DNA of 64,000 bases, taken from Pontibacter russatus. Its GTDB lineage: Bacteria; Bacteroidota; Bacteroidia; Cytophagales; Hymenobacteraceae. The notes beneath the pieces are model-generated. The model was not told the DNA's origin and did no database searches. It was given only the letters and a program-made list of their open reading frames with translations. The stretch is from positions 62,001 to 126,000 of the forward strand of contig NZ_CP047984.1 in assembly GCF_009931655.1 (NCBI RefSeq), in the 5' to 3' direction. Both the position numbers and the translations under genes were made by a program. Shown here piece after piece: positions 51,728 through 60,099 of the stretch. Positions within the stretch are counted from its first letter, which is position 1. Every line of letters begins with the position of its first letter.

Positions 51728-52969
51728 ATGAATCTGATAGAAAATATTCTGGAGGGGCTCCGGTCCATTCACGGCAACCTGCTCCGCACCGTGCTGACCG
51801 GCCTGATCATCGCCATTGGCATCATGTCGCTGGTGGGCATCCTCACGGCCGTGGACAGCATGAAGTACTCCCTGACACAGACATTCTCAAACCTGGGCGC
51901 CAACGCCTTCGATATCCGCAGGGCTGGCATGAACAACCGGGGTATGAACGAGGGGCGCGCAGAGAAGGTGTACCCGGTCATCAGTTACGACCAGGCGGTG
52001 ATGTACCGCGACCAGATGGCGAAGGACGCGCGCGTGAGCCTGTCTGCGTTTGTGTCCGGGGCCACAGTGGTAAAGAGCGAGACGGATAAGACCAACCCGA
52101 ACATCAACATTGTGGCCGGAGACGAGAACTATATGCTCAACAACAACCTGAACCTGGCCAAAGGGCGCGACTTTTCTGCCTCCGAGCAGGAGAAGGGAGT
52201 CAATGTGGCCATCATCGGGGACGAGATAGCTTCCACGCTCTTCAAAAACAAGGACGCTATTGGCGACTATGTCACCTTCCTGGGCCGCCGCTTCAAGATA
52301 GTGGGCCAGCTTGAGAAGGAGGGCAGCAGCATGGGCGGCAGCGGCGACCGCCGCATCATCATTCCCCTGGAAACGGGCCGGCAGATACCCCGGCAGGGAG
52401 ACGCCACCCTGAACTATGATATAAAAACAGCCATATATAGAGCAGACGAATTAAACTATGTGATGGGGGAGGCGACCGGCCTCATGCGGAAGATCCGGCA
52501 GGACGGACTGGGTCAGGAGGATTCCTTTGAGATCAGGAGAAGCGACTCGCTGGTGCAGAGTCTGGATGAAATCTCGGGCTACCTGAAGGCGGGCGGCTTC
52601 GTGATTGGCTTCATCACTTTGCTGGGCGCTTCTGTCGGGCTGATGAACATCATGATGGTGTCGGTGAATGAGCGCACGCGCGAGATCGGTGTCCGGAAAG
52701 CGCTTGGTGCCACCGCCTTCCAGATCCGGCAGCAGTTCCTGATTGAGGCAATCGTTATCTGCATCCTGGGCGGTTTTGTGGGGGTGGTGCTGGGCATCGT
52801 GATGGGCAACGGCATCGCCTCACTGATAGGAGAGGGCGGTTTTATCGTGCCCTGGCTCTGGGTGCTGGTCGGAATGACGATCTGTGTGCTTGTGGGCGTT
52901 GTCTCTGGCTACTATCCCGCGTTTAAAGCCTCCAAACTGGACCCGATAGAGTCGCTGCGGTACGAGTAA
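51728..52969 (+). CDS. ABC transporter permease (MacB/FtsX type)
   Basis: 413 residues in the usual layout: one N-terminal helix (NLLRTVLTGLIIAIGIMSLV, about 17-36), a ~230-residue periplasmic MacB core domain (starting SMKYSLTQTFSNLGANAFDI), then three helices with the FtsX signature SVNERTREIGVRKALGATAF. Such permeases pair with a LolD-like ATPase to move lipoproteins, peptides or signals across the envelope. No ATPase gene is adjacent, so the partner must be elsewhere. Substrate unknown. Confidence 0.92.
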   Translation: MNLIENILEGLRSIHGNLLRTVLTGLIIAIGIMSLVGILTAVDSMKYSLTQTFSNLGANAFDIRRAGMNNRGMNEGRAEKVYPVISYDQAVMYRDQMAKDARVSLSAFVSGATVVKSETDKTNPNINIVAGDENYMLNNNLNLAKGRDFSASEQEKGVNVAIIGDEIASTLFKNKDAIGDYVTFLGRRFKIVGQLEKEGSSMGGSGDRRIIIPLETGRQIPRQGDATLNYDIKTAIYRADELNYVMGEATGLMRKIRQDGLGQEDSFEIRRSDSLVQSLDEISGYLKAGGFVIGFITLLGASVGLMNIMMVSVNERTREIGVRKALGATAFQIRQQFLIEAIVICILGGFVGVVLGIVMGNGIASLIGEGGFIVPWLWVLVGMTICVLVGVVSGYYPAFKASKLDPIESLRYE

Positions 52970-53073
52970 GGAGAACCAATTTCAATCCTATTTGTCTGCT
53001 GGTATATGTTTCGAGTTAAGACCTGTTCAGTTGTGCTACAAGTCAAGTCATTAAAATATAGAGCACCAGTTGA

Positions 53074-53325
53074 TTGAAGAAAGTGTGCATTAAATCTTCT
53101 CGGTTAATAATACTTTTTTGGCTGGTCGGAAACGCAGTACTTGTTGGAATATACTTGTATCATAAAGCGGGTTTACATTGTGAGCCTTGCCTGCCGAACA
53201 CATATTGCCCACCCTGCAGAACGGCATATATGGCCGCCTTCTCTTGGATAATTATCTTATTCAATCTGATATCAGTTTGCTTTTGGGCAATTGGACGAGT
53301 AAAAGAGTCTCACTACAAATCCTAA
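53074..53325 (+). CDS. Small Cys-rich double-helix membrane protein
   Basis: 83 residues from TTG 53074. Two hydrophobic helices (about 10-28, IILFWLVGNAVLVGIYLY; and about 53-72, AFSWIIILFNLISVCFWAIG) flank a short loop with HCEPCLPNTYCPPCRT, that is two CxxC pairs, which may bind metal or form disulfides in the periplasm. The start is weak (TTG), but the segregation of hydrophobic and Cys-rich parts makes it likely real. It resembles small uncharacterised Bacteroidota proteins. Function unknown. It ends upstream of a 22-bp hairpin. Confidence 0.6.
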   Translation: MKKVCIKSSRLIILFWLVGNAVLVGIYLYHKAGLHCEPCLPNTYCPPCRTAYMAAFSWIIILFNLISVCFWAIGRVKESHYKS

Positions 53326-53425
53326 AGCAAATGAAGCGCCCCCCATTCAGCCCACCATTGTTGAAGGAAAGACTTCAGCTATACGTCAGTTATGTATGAG
53401 GCTACAGCCTGAATCCAAACGCCCA

Positions 53426-53471
53426 TATATAAAGAAGCCCCCGCTGATTTCAGCGGGGGCTTCTTTATATA
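53426..53471. terminator. Perfect 22-bp bidirectional terminator
   Basis: Arms 53426-53447 and 53450-53471 are exact reverse complements (core AGAAGCCCCCGCTGA), with a 2-nt loop. It lies between the 53074 gene and ompH, which converge. Confidence 0.88.
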
Positions 53472-53485
53472 GAGCTGGGGCATCT

Positions 53486-54100
53486 TTATTTTTTAGGTGC
53501 CGCCGTTTCTGTTTTAGTAGTGTCCGTCTCCGCGCTGTAGGCGTCATTCAAAGCTGCCAATACTTCAGAGGTTATATCGAGGGTGGAGTCGCCGTAAAGG
53601 ATGGCGCTGTTGCCACGGGAGTAGGTCAGCACCATCTTATAGCCTTTCTCATTGCTGAGTTTCTGGAGGTACTCCTCCACGCGGTCATATATCTTCTTCA
53701 TTTCCTCCGACTCCTGGCCAGCCAGCTCGTTGCCTTTGTTCTGCTGCAGCATCTGTAGCTGCTGCTGTTTCTGCTGCAGCCGTTGCTCGGCAGCGGCTCT
53801 TTGCTGCGCCGTCATGCCCTGGGCGTCCTGCTGGTACCGTTCCACCTCTTTCTGGAAAGCATCGGCCTGCGCGCGCAAGTCCTGCTCTGCCTTCTGACCT
53901 TCGCCCTGCAGGCGCGTGCGCGCCTCCTTGAAGTACTCGTAATTGGCGAGCAGGGAGTCTGAGTTTACATATACGATACCGGCGCCGCCAACAGCCGCAG
54001 TGGAGGCAGCCGTAGAGTCGTTAGATTCAGGCATCTGCTCGCAGGCTACCAGAAAGGAGGCAGCAACGGCCAGGCCTAAGGAGATCTTTAAAACTTTCAC
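53486..54100 (-). CDS. OmpH/Skp family periplasmic chaperone, predicted lipoprotein
   Basis: 204 residues from GTG 54100. Signal with lipobox FLVAC (Cys20), unusual since classical Skp is soluble. The mature part has the OmpH strand IVYVNSDSLLANYEYFKEAR, then a long coiled coil (about 70-130, Gln-rich) and a C-terminal NSAILYGDSTLDITSEVLAA. Skp-like chaperones bind unfolded outer-membrane proteins. A TATATTTA box lies about 40 nt upstream. It is convergent with the 53074 gene. Confidence 0.88.
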   Translation of the reverse strand: MKVLKISLGLAVAASFLVACEQMPESNDSTAASTAAVGGAGIVYVNSDSLLANYEYFKEARTRLQGEGQKAEQDLRAQADAFQKEVERYQQDAQGMTAQQRAAAEQRLQQKQQQLQMLQQNKGNELAGQESEEMKKIYDRVEEYLQKLSNEKGYKMVLTYSRGNSAILYGDSTLDITSEVLAALNDAYSAETDTTKTETAAPKK

Positions 54101-54137
54101 TGTTTCTTTCGTTATGATGGGTTTAGAATTTTCAGGT

Positions 54138-54145
54138 TAAATATA
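54138..54145 (-). promoter_or_regulatory. Predicted -7 element for the OmpH gene
   Basis: Minus-strand TATATTTA (7 of 8 to TAnnTTTG), 37 nt before the GTG. Confidence 0.4.
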
Positions 54146-54166
54146 GCAGGAAACTTCTCCATAATC

Positions 54167-55486
54167 CTAATGCCTGAGCAGTTCCTGGTAAGTTTCTTCC
54201 GCTTCCATCAGCCCGCTGGCGGACAGGTGGGTGAGGCGCACGTGCTTGGTTTCGTTTACCAGCACAGGGTCGTACTTGGCTGCCACGCGTATATAGTTCT
54301 CGGTCCAGCCCTCCATCACGCCGTCTTTCACATCGTCCTCGAAGAGCACCGTAAACTCGCGCCCGATGTTCTGCTCGTAAAAATGGCGCTTCTTTTTCTC
54401 AGAGAGGATGCGGAGCATGTCGGCGCGGCGGTTGCGGTCTTTGATGCTCACTTTGCCCGGCATGGCGGGCGCCAGCGTGTTTTCGCGCTCGGAGTAGGGA
54501 AACACGTGCAGATAACTCACATCCAGCCCGTTCAGGAAATTATAGGTCTCCAGAAAATCTTCCTCCGTCTCCCCAGGGAAGCCGACAATCACGTCCACCC
54601 CGATGCAGCAGTGGGGCATCAGCGATTTTATCGCCGATACCCGGTCGGCATATAGCTCGCGCTGGTAGCGGCGGCGCATCAGCTTCAGGATTTTGTTGGA
54701 GCCGGACTGCAGCGGCACATGGAAATGCGGCATAAAGCGGTTGCTCTGCGCCACAAAAGCGATAATCTCGTCTTTCAGCAGGTTCGGCTCGATAGAAGAG
54801 ATGCGGAAACGGTCGATGCCCTCCACCTGGTCCAGCGCCTGCACCAACTCGTAAAAATTCTCCACCCGTTCTCCGTTCTGCAGACCAAAGTCGCCGGTGT
54901 TCACCCCCGTCAGCACAATCTCCTTCACGCCCGAGGCCGCAATCTCATTAGCCGACTCCACCACACTGGCAATGCTGCTGGAGCGGCTGCCGCCGCGGGC
55001 CAGCGGAATGGTGCAGAATGAGCAGGAGTAGTCACAGCCGTCCTGCACTTTCAGAAAGGTGCGGGTACGGTCGCCGAAGGAGTAGGAGTTGTGGAAGGTG
55101 TTTGCCTCTGAAATGGGGCTGGCATATATGGCCGCCTTGTCTTTCTTTTCAAACGTCTGCAGGATGTCGACCAACTGAAACTTCTCGGCTGCCCCCAGCA
55201 CCGCGTCCACCCCCGGAATTTCGGAGATTTCCTTCGGCTTGAGCTGCGCGTAGCAGCCCAGAATGGTGATGAAGGCGTCGGGGGAATGCTTCAGGGCCTC
55301 CTTCACAATTTTACGGCATTTCTTGTCGGCGTTGTCGGTCACCGAGCAGGTGTTGATCACATAGATGTCCGGCGTCTCAGTAAACTCCACCTTCTCAAAA
55401 CCGCGCTCCTGGAAAATGCGCCCGATGGTGCTGGTCTCGGAGTAGTTTAGCTTACAACCCAGGGTGTAGAATGCAACTTTCTTCAT
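54167..55486 (-). CDS. mtaB: tRNA (N6-L-threonylcarbamoyladenosine(37)-C2)-methylthiotransferase
   Basis: 439 residues. UPF0004 domain cysteines C11, C47, C78, radical-SAM C151-x3-C155-x2-C158 (QDGCDYSCSFCTIPLARGGS) and a TRAM-like end. The start MKKVAFYTLGCKLNYSETS and the SETST sequence fit the MtaB (YqeV) branch rather than MiaB, so it makes ms2t6A37 in tRNAs reading A-starting codons. A TAAATTTG box lies 19 nt upstream of the ATG. Confidence 0.93.
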   Translation of the reverse strand: MKKVAFYTLGCKLNYSETSTIGRIFQERGFEKVEFTETPDIYVINTCSVTDNADKKCRKIVKEALKHSPDAFITILGCYAQLKPKEISEIPGVDAVLGAAEKFQLVDILQTFEKKDKAAIYASPISEANTFHNSYSFGDRTRTFLKVQDGCDYSCSFCTIPLARGGSRSSSIASVVESANEIAASGVKEIVLTGVNTGDFGLQNGERVENFYELVQALDQVEGIDRFRISSIEPNLLKDEIIAFVAQSNRFMPHFHVPLQSGSNKILKLMRRRYQRELYADRVSAIKSLMPHCCIGVDVIVGFPGETEEDFLETYNFLNGLDVSYLHVFPYSERENTLAPAMPGKVSIKDRNRRADMLRILSEKKKRHFYEQNIGREFTVLFEDDVKDGVMEGWTENYIRVAAKYDPVLVNETKHVRLTHLSASGLMEAEETYQELLRH

Positions 55487-55504
55487 AATCAGGGGGCAAA
55501 GTTA

Positions 55505-55512
55505 CAAATTTA
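55505..55512 (-). promoter_or_regulatory. Predicted -7 element for mtaB
   Basis: Minus-strand TAAATTTG, exact match to TAnnTTTG, 19 nt before the ATG. Further upstream, minus-strand TGGCAGCTGAAATGCA (55541-55526) also fits sigma-54 spacing (GG to GC); either may be used. Confidence 0.45.
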
Positions 55513-55559
55513 CTGACTTAATACTGCATTTCAGCTGCCAAATGTGACGCGCCTAATTA

Positions 55560-55690
55560 GCTGCAGGTTAAATCGTTGGTTGCTGTATTGTTGATCGTTA
55601 AATTGTTGATTATTAATTGTTGATTGTTGAAGAAGTGACGAATTGATTTAGCCATTTAGCGATCCAACAATCAACAACTACCAATCATAA
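55560..55690. repeat. Intergenic quasi-repeat region (TTGTTGATTGTTGAA / CCAACAATCAACAA arms)
   Basis: Left repeats TATTGTTGATCGTTAAATTG and TTGTTGATTATTAATTG; right GATCCAACAATCAACAAC. Same type as 50128-50329 and 21247-21522, between mtaB and the LTA-synthase-like gene, which are in the same direction. Confidence 0.6.
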
Positions 55691-57529
55691 TCACTTCTGC
55701 ACGAAGTCTTCAAAGGAGCGCTGCATATAGGCTTTCCCGTTCAGCACCTGTTCTTCTGTTACTCCGGCATCGCGGGAGATGATCTGTTTCCCCACATTGT
55801 CGAACGTGAAAGCACCATTTGGCGTGATGTAGCCGAAGCCGTCGTTGAACACATAAAAGGCGAAAGGAGAGGAGGTAGGGGCAAACAGGTTGCGGCTCCA
55901 CTTGAAGTTCTGGTGCGACAGGTTGAGCAGGGCCAGCAGCGTGGCGGCTATATCCGTCTGAGAAGCGATGGTGCTGACGGTGTCACTTTCCGGGATGGCC
56001 CCGCCCGTGAGGATGAGGGGGATATGGAACTTTGAAGGTGCGAAATTGGGGTCGTTCCCTGGCAGAGGGTGCCCGTGGTCGGCCGTAATCACCACCAGCG
56101 TATTCTCCCACCAGGGCTGTTGCTTCGCCTGCGCGATGAATCTACCCAAAGCCCAGTCGGTGTAGTAGACGCTGTTCCGGAACTTGGTCTCGTCATCCTC
56201 CCCGGCAAACCTGGGCGCAACAGGAATTTCATATGGCTCATGACTGCTCAGGGTATATACCGTGCTGAAGAAGGGCTGCTTTTCCTGCTCCAGGTCCTGC
56301 AGCACCCGCCCGAACAGCACATGGTCGTGCGCCCCCCACTTCGAGTTATAGGTTTCCGGGGCGAAGTCGTCTTTCGCTATCAGGCGGTCGTAGCCGCCGT
56401 TGGTGAGGTAAGAGCGGATGTTGGCGAACTCCAACTCGCCGCCATAATAAAAGCTGGTACTGTAGCCCTGTTGCTGCAATACGGTACTCAACTGCGGCAG
56501 CTTCTCCGTCTTCTGGGGGTACTTAATAATAGAAGTAGTTGTCTGCACCGGGTAGCCGCTCAGCAGCGCCACCATGCCTTTTTCACTGCGGTCGCCGCTG
56601 GCGTACAGGTTGGTGAAGCTGATCCCCTCCGCCGCAAGGCTGTCTAAGTGGGGAGTCACGCCTTCCTCGCCCCCCAGGCTTCCGATGAACTTGGCGGTGT
56701 AGCTTTCCAGGATGATAAACAGCACATTGGGCCGCTCTGCCACAACCACCTGTTTAGACGCGCTGGTGTCTACGGCAGCATACAGCGCCTGCACGCGCCG
56801 CACTGCCTCTGCCGGCGGCATATAGCCGTAGAGGTCTTCCTTTATCTTGTTTTGCTTCAGCACGGCGTTCACCAGGTTCCAGGGCATGTTAAGCCCGGCA
56901 TGGTTGGCGAAGGGCTTGCTGGAGAAGTAGGCGACACTTTGATTAATCGGGATTTGCTGCCAGCCACCGCGCAGGGGCAGTATCAAGAAGGCCAGGTACC
57001 ACAGGCTCAGCCCGGCATAAAGCCACTTATTTTGCTTCAGAACAAATCGCCTGAAGTCGAACAGCCAGCGATAGAGCAGGATAAAAGCTGTTGTGATACA
57101 CAGCGTGACGAACAAGAGAAGAAAGATAGGGGCGGCGGCAGCCGAGGCGGCCATCTCGGCCGGGGTGTTCAGGTACTGCAGGGGAGTGGCGTCCAGCCGG
57201 AAGCCCCAGTAGGTGTAAAGTTCCAGGTCAGCGGACAGCAGCAGCGAAAGCAGCACCAGCATGATATAGGTATATACCCGCACAAAGCCCGACAACCGTA
57301 GCCGGGGCCACAGCGCGGAAAGCAGCAGCGCCAGGAAGGGGAGCAGGCAGAGGTAGGCCGTGGCGGAGGCATCGAGCCGCAGCCCGAACAAAAACACGCT
57401 CCAGGTGTCGGAGGTGGTGAGATCGGAAGTTTTGTCGAGGTGGTAAATCAGGAAGACGGCCCTGGCTGCCACAAAATACAGCACCCAGAAAATAAAGTAC
57501 AGGGGCTGGTAGTAAAGCTTATTTTTCAC
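55691..57529 (-). CDS. LTA synthase-like membrane sulfatase-fold phosphotransferase
   Basis: 612 residues from GTG 57529. About five N-terminal helices (residues 8-185) precede an alkaline-phosphatase/sulfatase-fold domain with RPNVLFIILESYTAK (E275 metal ligand), SGDRSEKG (S315 at the nucleophile position, often Thr in LtaS relatives) and ITADHGHPLPGNDP. LtaS-type enzymes transfer glycerol-phosphate or phosphoethanolamine to an envelope glycan or lipid. Lipoteichoic acid is absent in Gram-negatives, so the acceptor is unknown. The -7 box TATATTTG ends 4 nt before the GTG. It is divergent from glnN. Confidence 0.85.
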   Translation of the reverse strand: MKNKLYYQPLYFIFWVLYFVAARAVFLIYHLDKTSDLTTSDTWSVFLFGLRLDASATAYLCLLPFLALLLSALWPRLRLSGFVRVYTYIMLVLLSLLLSADLELYTYWGFRLDATPLQYLNTPAEMAASAAAAPIFLLLFVTLCITTAFILLYRWLFDFRRFVLKQNKWLYAGLSLWYLAFLILPLRGGWQQIPINQSVAYFSSKPFANHAGLNMPWNLVNAVLKQNKIKEDLYGYMPPAEAVRRVQALYAAVDTSASKQVVVAERPNVLFIILESYTAKFIGSLGGEEGVTPHLDSLAAEGISFTNLYASGDRSEKGMVALLSGYPVQTTTSIIKYPQKTEKLPQLSTVLQQQGYSTSFYYGGELEFANIRSYLTNGGYDRLIAKDDFAPETYNSKWGAHDHVLFGRVLQDLEQEKQPFFSTVYTLSSHEPYEIPVAPRFAGEDDETKFRNSVYYTDWALGRFIAQAKQQPWWENTLVVITADHGHPLPGNDPNFAPSKFHIPLILTGGAIPESDTVSTIASQTDIAATLLALLNLSHQNFKWSRNLFAPTSSPFAFYVFNDGFGYITPNGAFTFDNVGKQIISRDAGVTEEQVLNGKAYMQRSFEDFVQK

Positions 57530-57808
57530 GCTACAAATATAAACGTTAAGTGCCTGCCTCTATATATAAAAGGAGGGCTGGCGGCTACCCCCATCAATTC
57601 CTACAAATAAGCGAAGGGTATATAATTTACGGGGCTACTGGCCAAAATCTATATATAAAAGGCTAAACACCTATTAATTCAAAACGGGTGTTAAGTTATA
57701 TTCAGTATTTTTTTCTGGTAATCCCCTAAAAAAATAGATGCTGTTTTGTTTGAGAATAAAATTTATATCTATATTTGCTGCACCTAAAAACACAATCCGG
57801 AACAACAT
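57530..57808. promoter_or_regulatory. Divergent promoter region of the LTA-synthase-like gene and glnN
   Basis: A 14-bp direct repeat CTATATATAAAAGG at 57560-57573 and 57649-57662 lies in an AT-rich 279-bp region. Minus-strand -7 box TATATTTG at 57534-57541. The glnN promoter is annotated separately. Confidence 0.5.
57746..57777 (+). promoter_or_regulatory. Predicted glnN promoter
   Basis: TTG (57746-57748), 21-bp spacer and TATATTTG (57770-57777): the best match in the window to the Bacteroidota -33/-7 layout. Start codon 31 nt downstream. Confidence 0.7.
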
Positions 57809-60001
57809 ATGGCAACATTACGATTCAAGGCCCTGGACCTGGTGAACCAGCGCAAAACAGGTGAGGTAACTTTTCCCTCCCACAACATTTCCAGTTATTA
57901 TGGCGAGAACGTGTTTGGCTTCGATGCGATGAGAGCCACCATGTCGTCTGATAATTTCAAGCGCCTGCGCCGTATCATTGATGCCGGTGATAAAGTAGAT
58001 CGCCACCTGGCGGATGCCGTGGCCGCTGCCATGAAATCGTGGGCCATGGGCAAGGGCGCCACCCATTACACCCACTGGTTCCAGCCGTTGACGGGCACCA
58101 CTGCCGAGAAACACGACTCCTTCTTCGACCTCTCCTCCGACGGGGCTGCCATAGAGGCTTTCAAGGGGAGCGCGCTGGTTCAGCAGGAGCCGGATGCCTC
58201 TTCGTTCCCGAACGGCGGAATCCGCAACACGTTCGAGGCCCGCGGCTACACGGCCTGGGACCCTTCTTCCCCCGCTTTCATCATCGAGGGGCTTAACTCC
58301 AAGACGCTGTGTATTCCTACTATCTTCGTCTCCTATACCGGCGAGGCCCTAGATTTCAAAACCCCATTACTGAAGTCTCTGAAGTTTCTGAACGATGCGG
58401 CGGTGCCGGTTTGCCAGTACTTCGATAAAGACGTATATAAGGTAAGCACCACGCTGGGCATTGAGCAGGAGTATTTCCTGGTTGACAAGGCGCTGTTTGC
58501 GGCGCGCCCCGACCTGGTGATGACCGGCCGCACCCTGTTCGGGCATGCGCCTGCCAAAGGGCAGCAGTTGGAGGACCATTACTTCGGCGCCATCCCCAGC
58601 CGGGTACACGCCTTTATGGTTGACTTCGAGAAAACAGCCCACCGCCTGGGCATACCGCTGCGCACGCGCCACAACGAGGTGGCCCCCGGCCAGTTTGAGT
58701 GCGCCCCCACCTTTGAGGACGCCAGCCTCGCCACCGACCACAACCAGTTGCTGATGGACATTATGGGCCGTGTGGCAGACCGCCATGAGTTTAAAGTGCT
58801 GCTCCATGAGAAGCCTTTCAAAGGCGTGAATGGCAGCGGGAAGCACAACAACTGGGCGATGAGCACGAGCACAGGCGTAAACCTGCTGTCTCCGGGCAAA
58901 AAGCCGAAAGAGAACCTGCAGTTCCTGACCTTCTTCATCAACACCATCAAGGCTGTTCACAAGCACGCCGACCTGCTGCGGGCCAGCATCGCCTCGGCCA
59001 GCAACGACCACCGCCTGGGCGCCAACGAGGCTCCTCCGGCCATTATGTCTGTTTTCGTGGGGCAGCAGCTTTCAGCCGTTTTGGATGAGCTGGAGCGCAC
59101 GGCCAAATTACCGATGGAGAAGGGCGATAACATGTACCTGAAACTGGGCATCGACCGGATTCCGGAAGTGCTCCTGGATAACACCGACCGTAACCGCACA
59201 TCGCCGTTTGCCTTCACGGGCAATAAATTCGAGTTCCGCGCCGTGGGTTCGTCTGCCAACGTATCGAACCCGGTGACGGTGCTGAACACGATTGTGGCGG
59301 ACCAGCTCCTCGACTTCAGAAAAGTGGTGGATGAACTGATAGACGGGCAGGGGATGAAGAAAGAACTGGCTATCATTCAGGTGCTGCGGGAGTACGTGGT
59401 GGAGTCTAAGGCAATTCGCTTCGAAGGCAACGGCTACTCGCAGGAGTGGGAAGAGGAGGCTGAGAAGCGCGGTTTATCGAACGTGAAAGCGACGCCGCGC
59501 GCCTTGGATATATATGGCAATGAAGAAGCAATAGACCTGTTCAGAAGAAACGGCATCCTGACGGAGGTGGAACTGAACGCCCGCCATGAGATTCTGCTGG
59601 AGGAGTATATCAAAAAGATACAGATAGAGGCGCGCGTGCTCGGCGACCTGGCCATGAACCACGTCATCCCGACGGCTATTGCTTACCAGAGCAAGCTGAT
59701 CAACAACGTGCGCGGCCTCAAGGAGCTGGGCCTGGAGGATGAGTACACGCAATCCACCATGGAATCCATCAAGAAGATGTCGCATCACATCACCACGATC
59801 CAAAGAAACGTGGTGGAGATGATAAATGAGCGTAAAGTGGCCAACAAGATAGAGGAGGCCCGTGAGCGCGCTATCTACTACCAGGAAAAAGTTTTCTCCT
59901 ACTTCGACACGATCCGTTACAGCGTGGACAAGCTGGAACTGATGGTGGATGACGAAGACTGGCCGCTGGTGAAGTACCGCGAGCTCATGTTCAACAAGTA
60001 A
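57809..60001 (+). CDS. glnN: Glutamine synthetase type III
   Basis: 730 residues, the large GSIII type of Bacteroidota. Motifs include the N-terminal FPSHNISSYYGENVFGFDAM, the GSIII-specific GTTAEKHDSFFDL, the metal-site EQEYFLVD, and NGSGKHNNWAMST, then a long C-terminal helical extension. It makes glutamine from glutamate, ammonia and ATP. It has a strong promoter and a 28-bp hairpin at its end, so is monocistronic. No PII gene is near. Confidence 0.98.
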   Translation: MATLRFKALDLVNQRKTGEVTFPSHNISSYYGENVFGFDAMRATMSSDNFKRLRRIIDAGDKVDRHLADAVAAAMKSWAMGKGATHYTHWFQPLTGTTAEKHDSFFDLSSDGAAIEAFKGSALVQQEPDASSFPNGGIRNTFEARGYTAWDPSSPAFIIEGLNSKTLCIPTIFVSYTGEALDFKTPLLKSLKFLNDAAVPVCQYFDKDVYKVSTTLGIEQEYFLVDKALFAARPDLVMTGRTLFGHAPAKGQQLEDHYFGAIPSRVHAFMVDFEKTAHRLGIPLRTRHNEVAPGQFECAPTFEDASLATDHNQLLMDIMGRVADRHEFKVLLHEKPFKGVNGSGKHNNWAMSTSTGVNLLSPGKKPKENLQFLTFFINTIKAVHKHADLLRASIASASNDHRLGANEAPPAIMSVFVGQQLSAVLDELERTAKLPMEKGDNMYLKLGIDRIPEVLLDNTDRNRTSPFAFTGNKFEFRAVGSSANVSNPVTVLNTIVADQLLDFRKVVDELIDGQGMKKELAIIQVLREYVVESKAIRFEGNGYSQEWEEEAEKRGLSNVKATPRALDIYGNEEAIDLFRRNGILTEVELNARHEILLEEYIKKIQIEARVLGDLAMNHVIPTAIAYQSKLINNVRGLKELGLEDEYTQSTMESIKKMSHHITTIQRNVVEMINERKVANKIEEARERAIYYQEKVFSYFDTIRYSVDKLELMVDDEDWPLVKYRELMFNK

Positions 60002-60010
60002 CAGACATCC

Positions 60011-60068
60011 ATATAGGCTTAAACAACAAGAGCACCTGCGCAGGTGCTCTTGTTGTTTAAGCCTATAT
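60011..60068. terminator. Perfect 28-bp hairpin after glnN
   Basis: Arms 60011-60038 and 60041-60068 are exact complements (core AACAACAAGAGCACCTG), with only CG between. The outer 8 bp contain ATATAGGC. This is the longest perfect stem seen in the window. Confidence 0.88.
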
Positions 60069-60099
60069 AGGACTCCTTCAGATGATAAAAGGAAAAATC

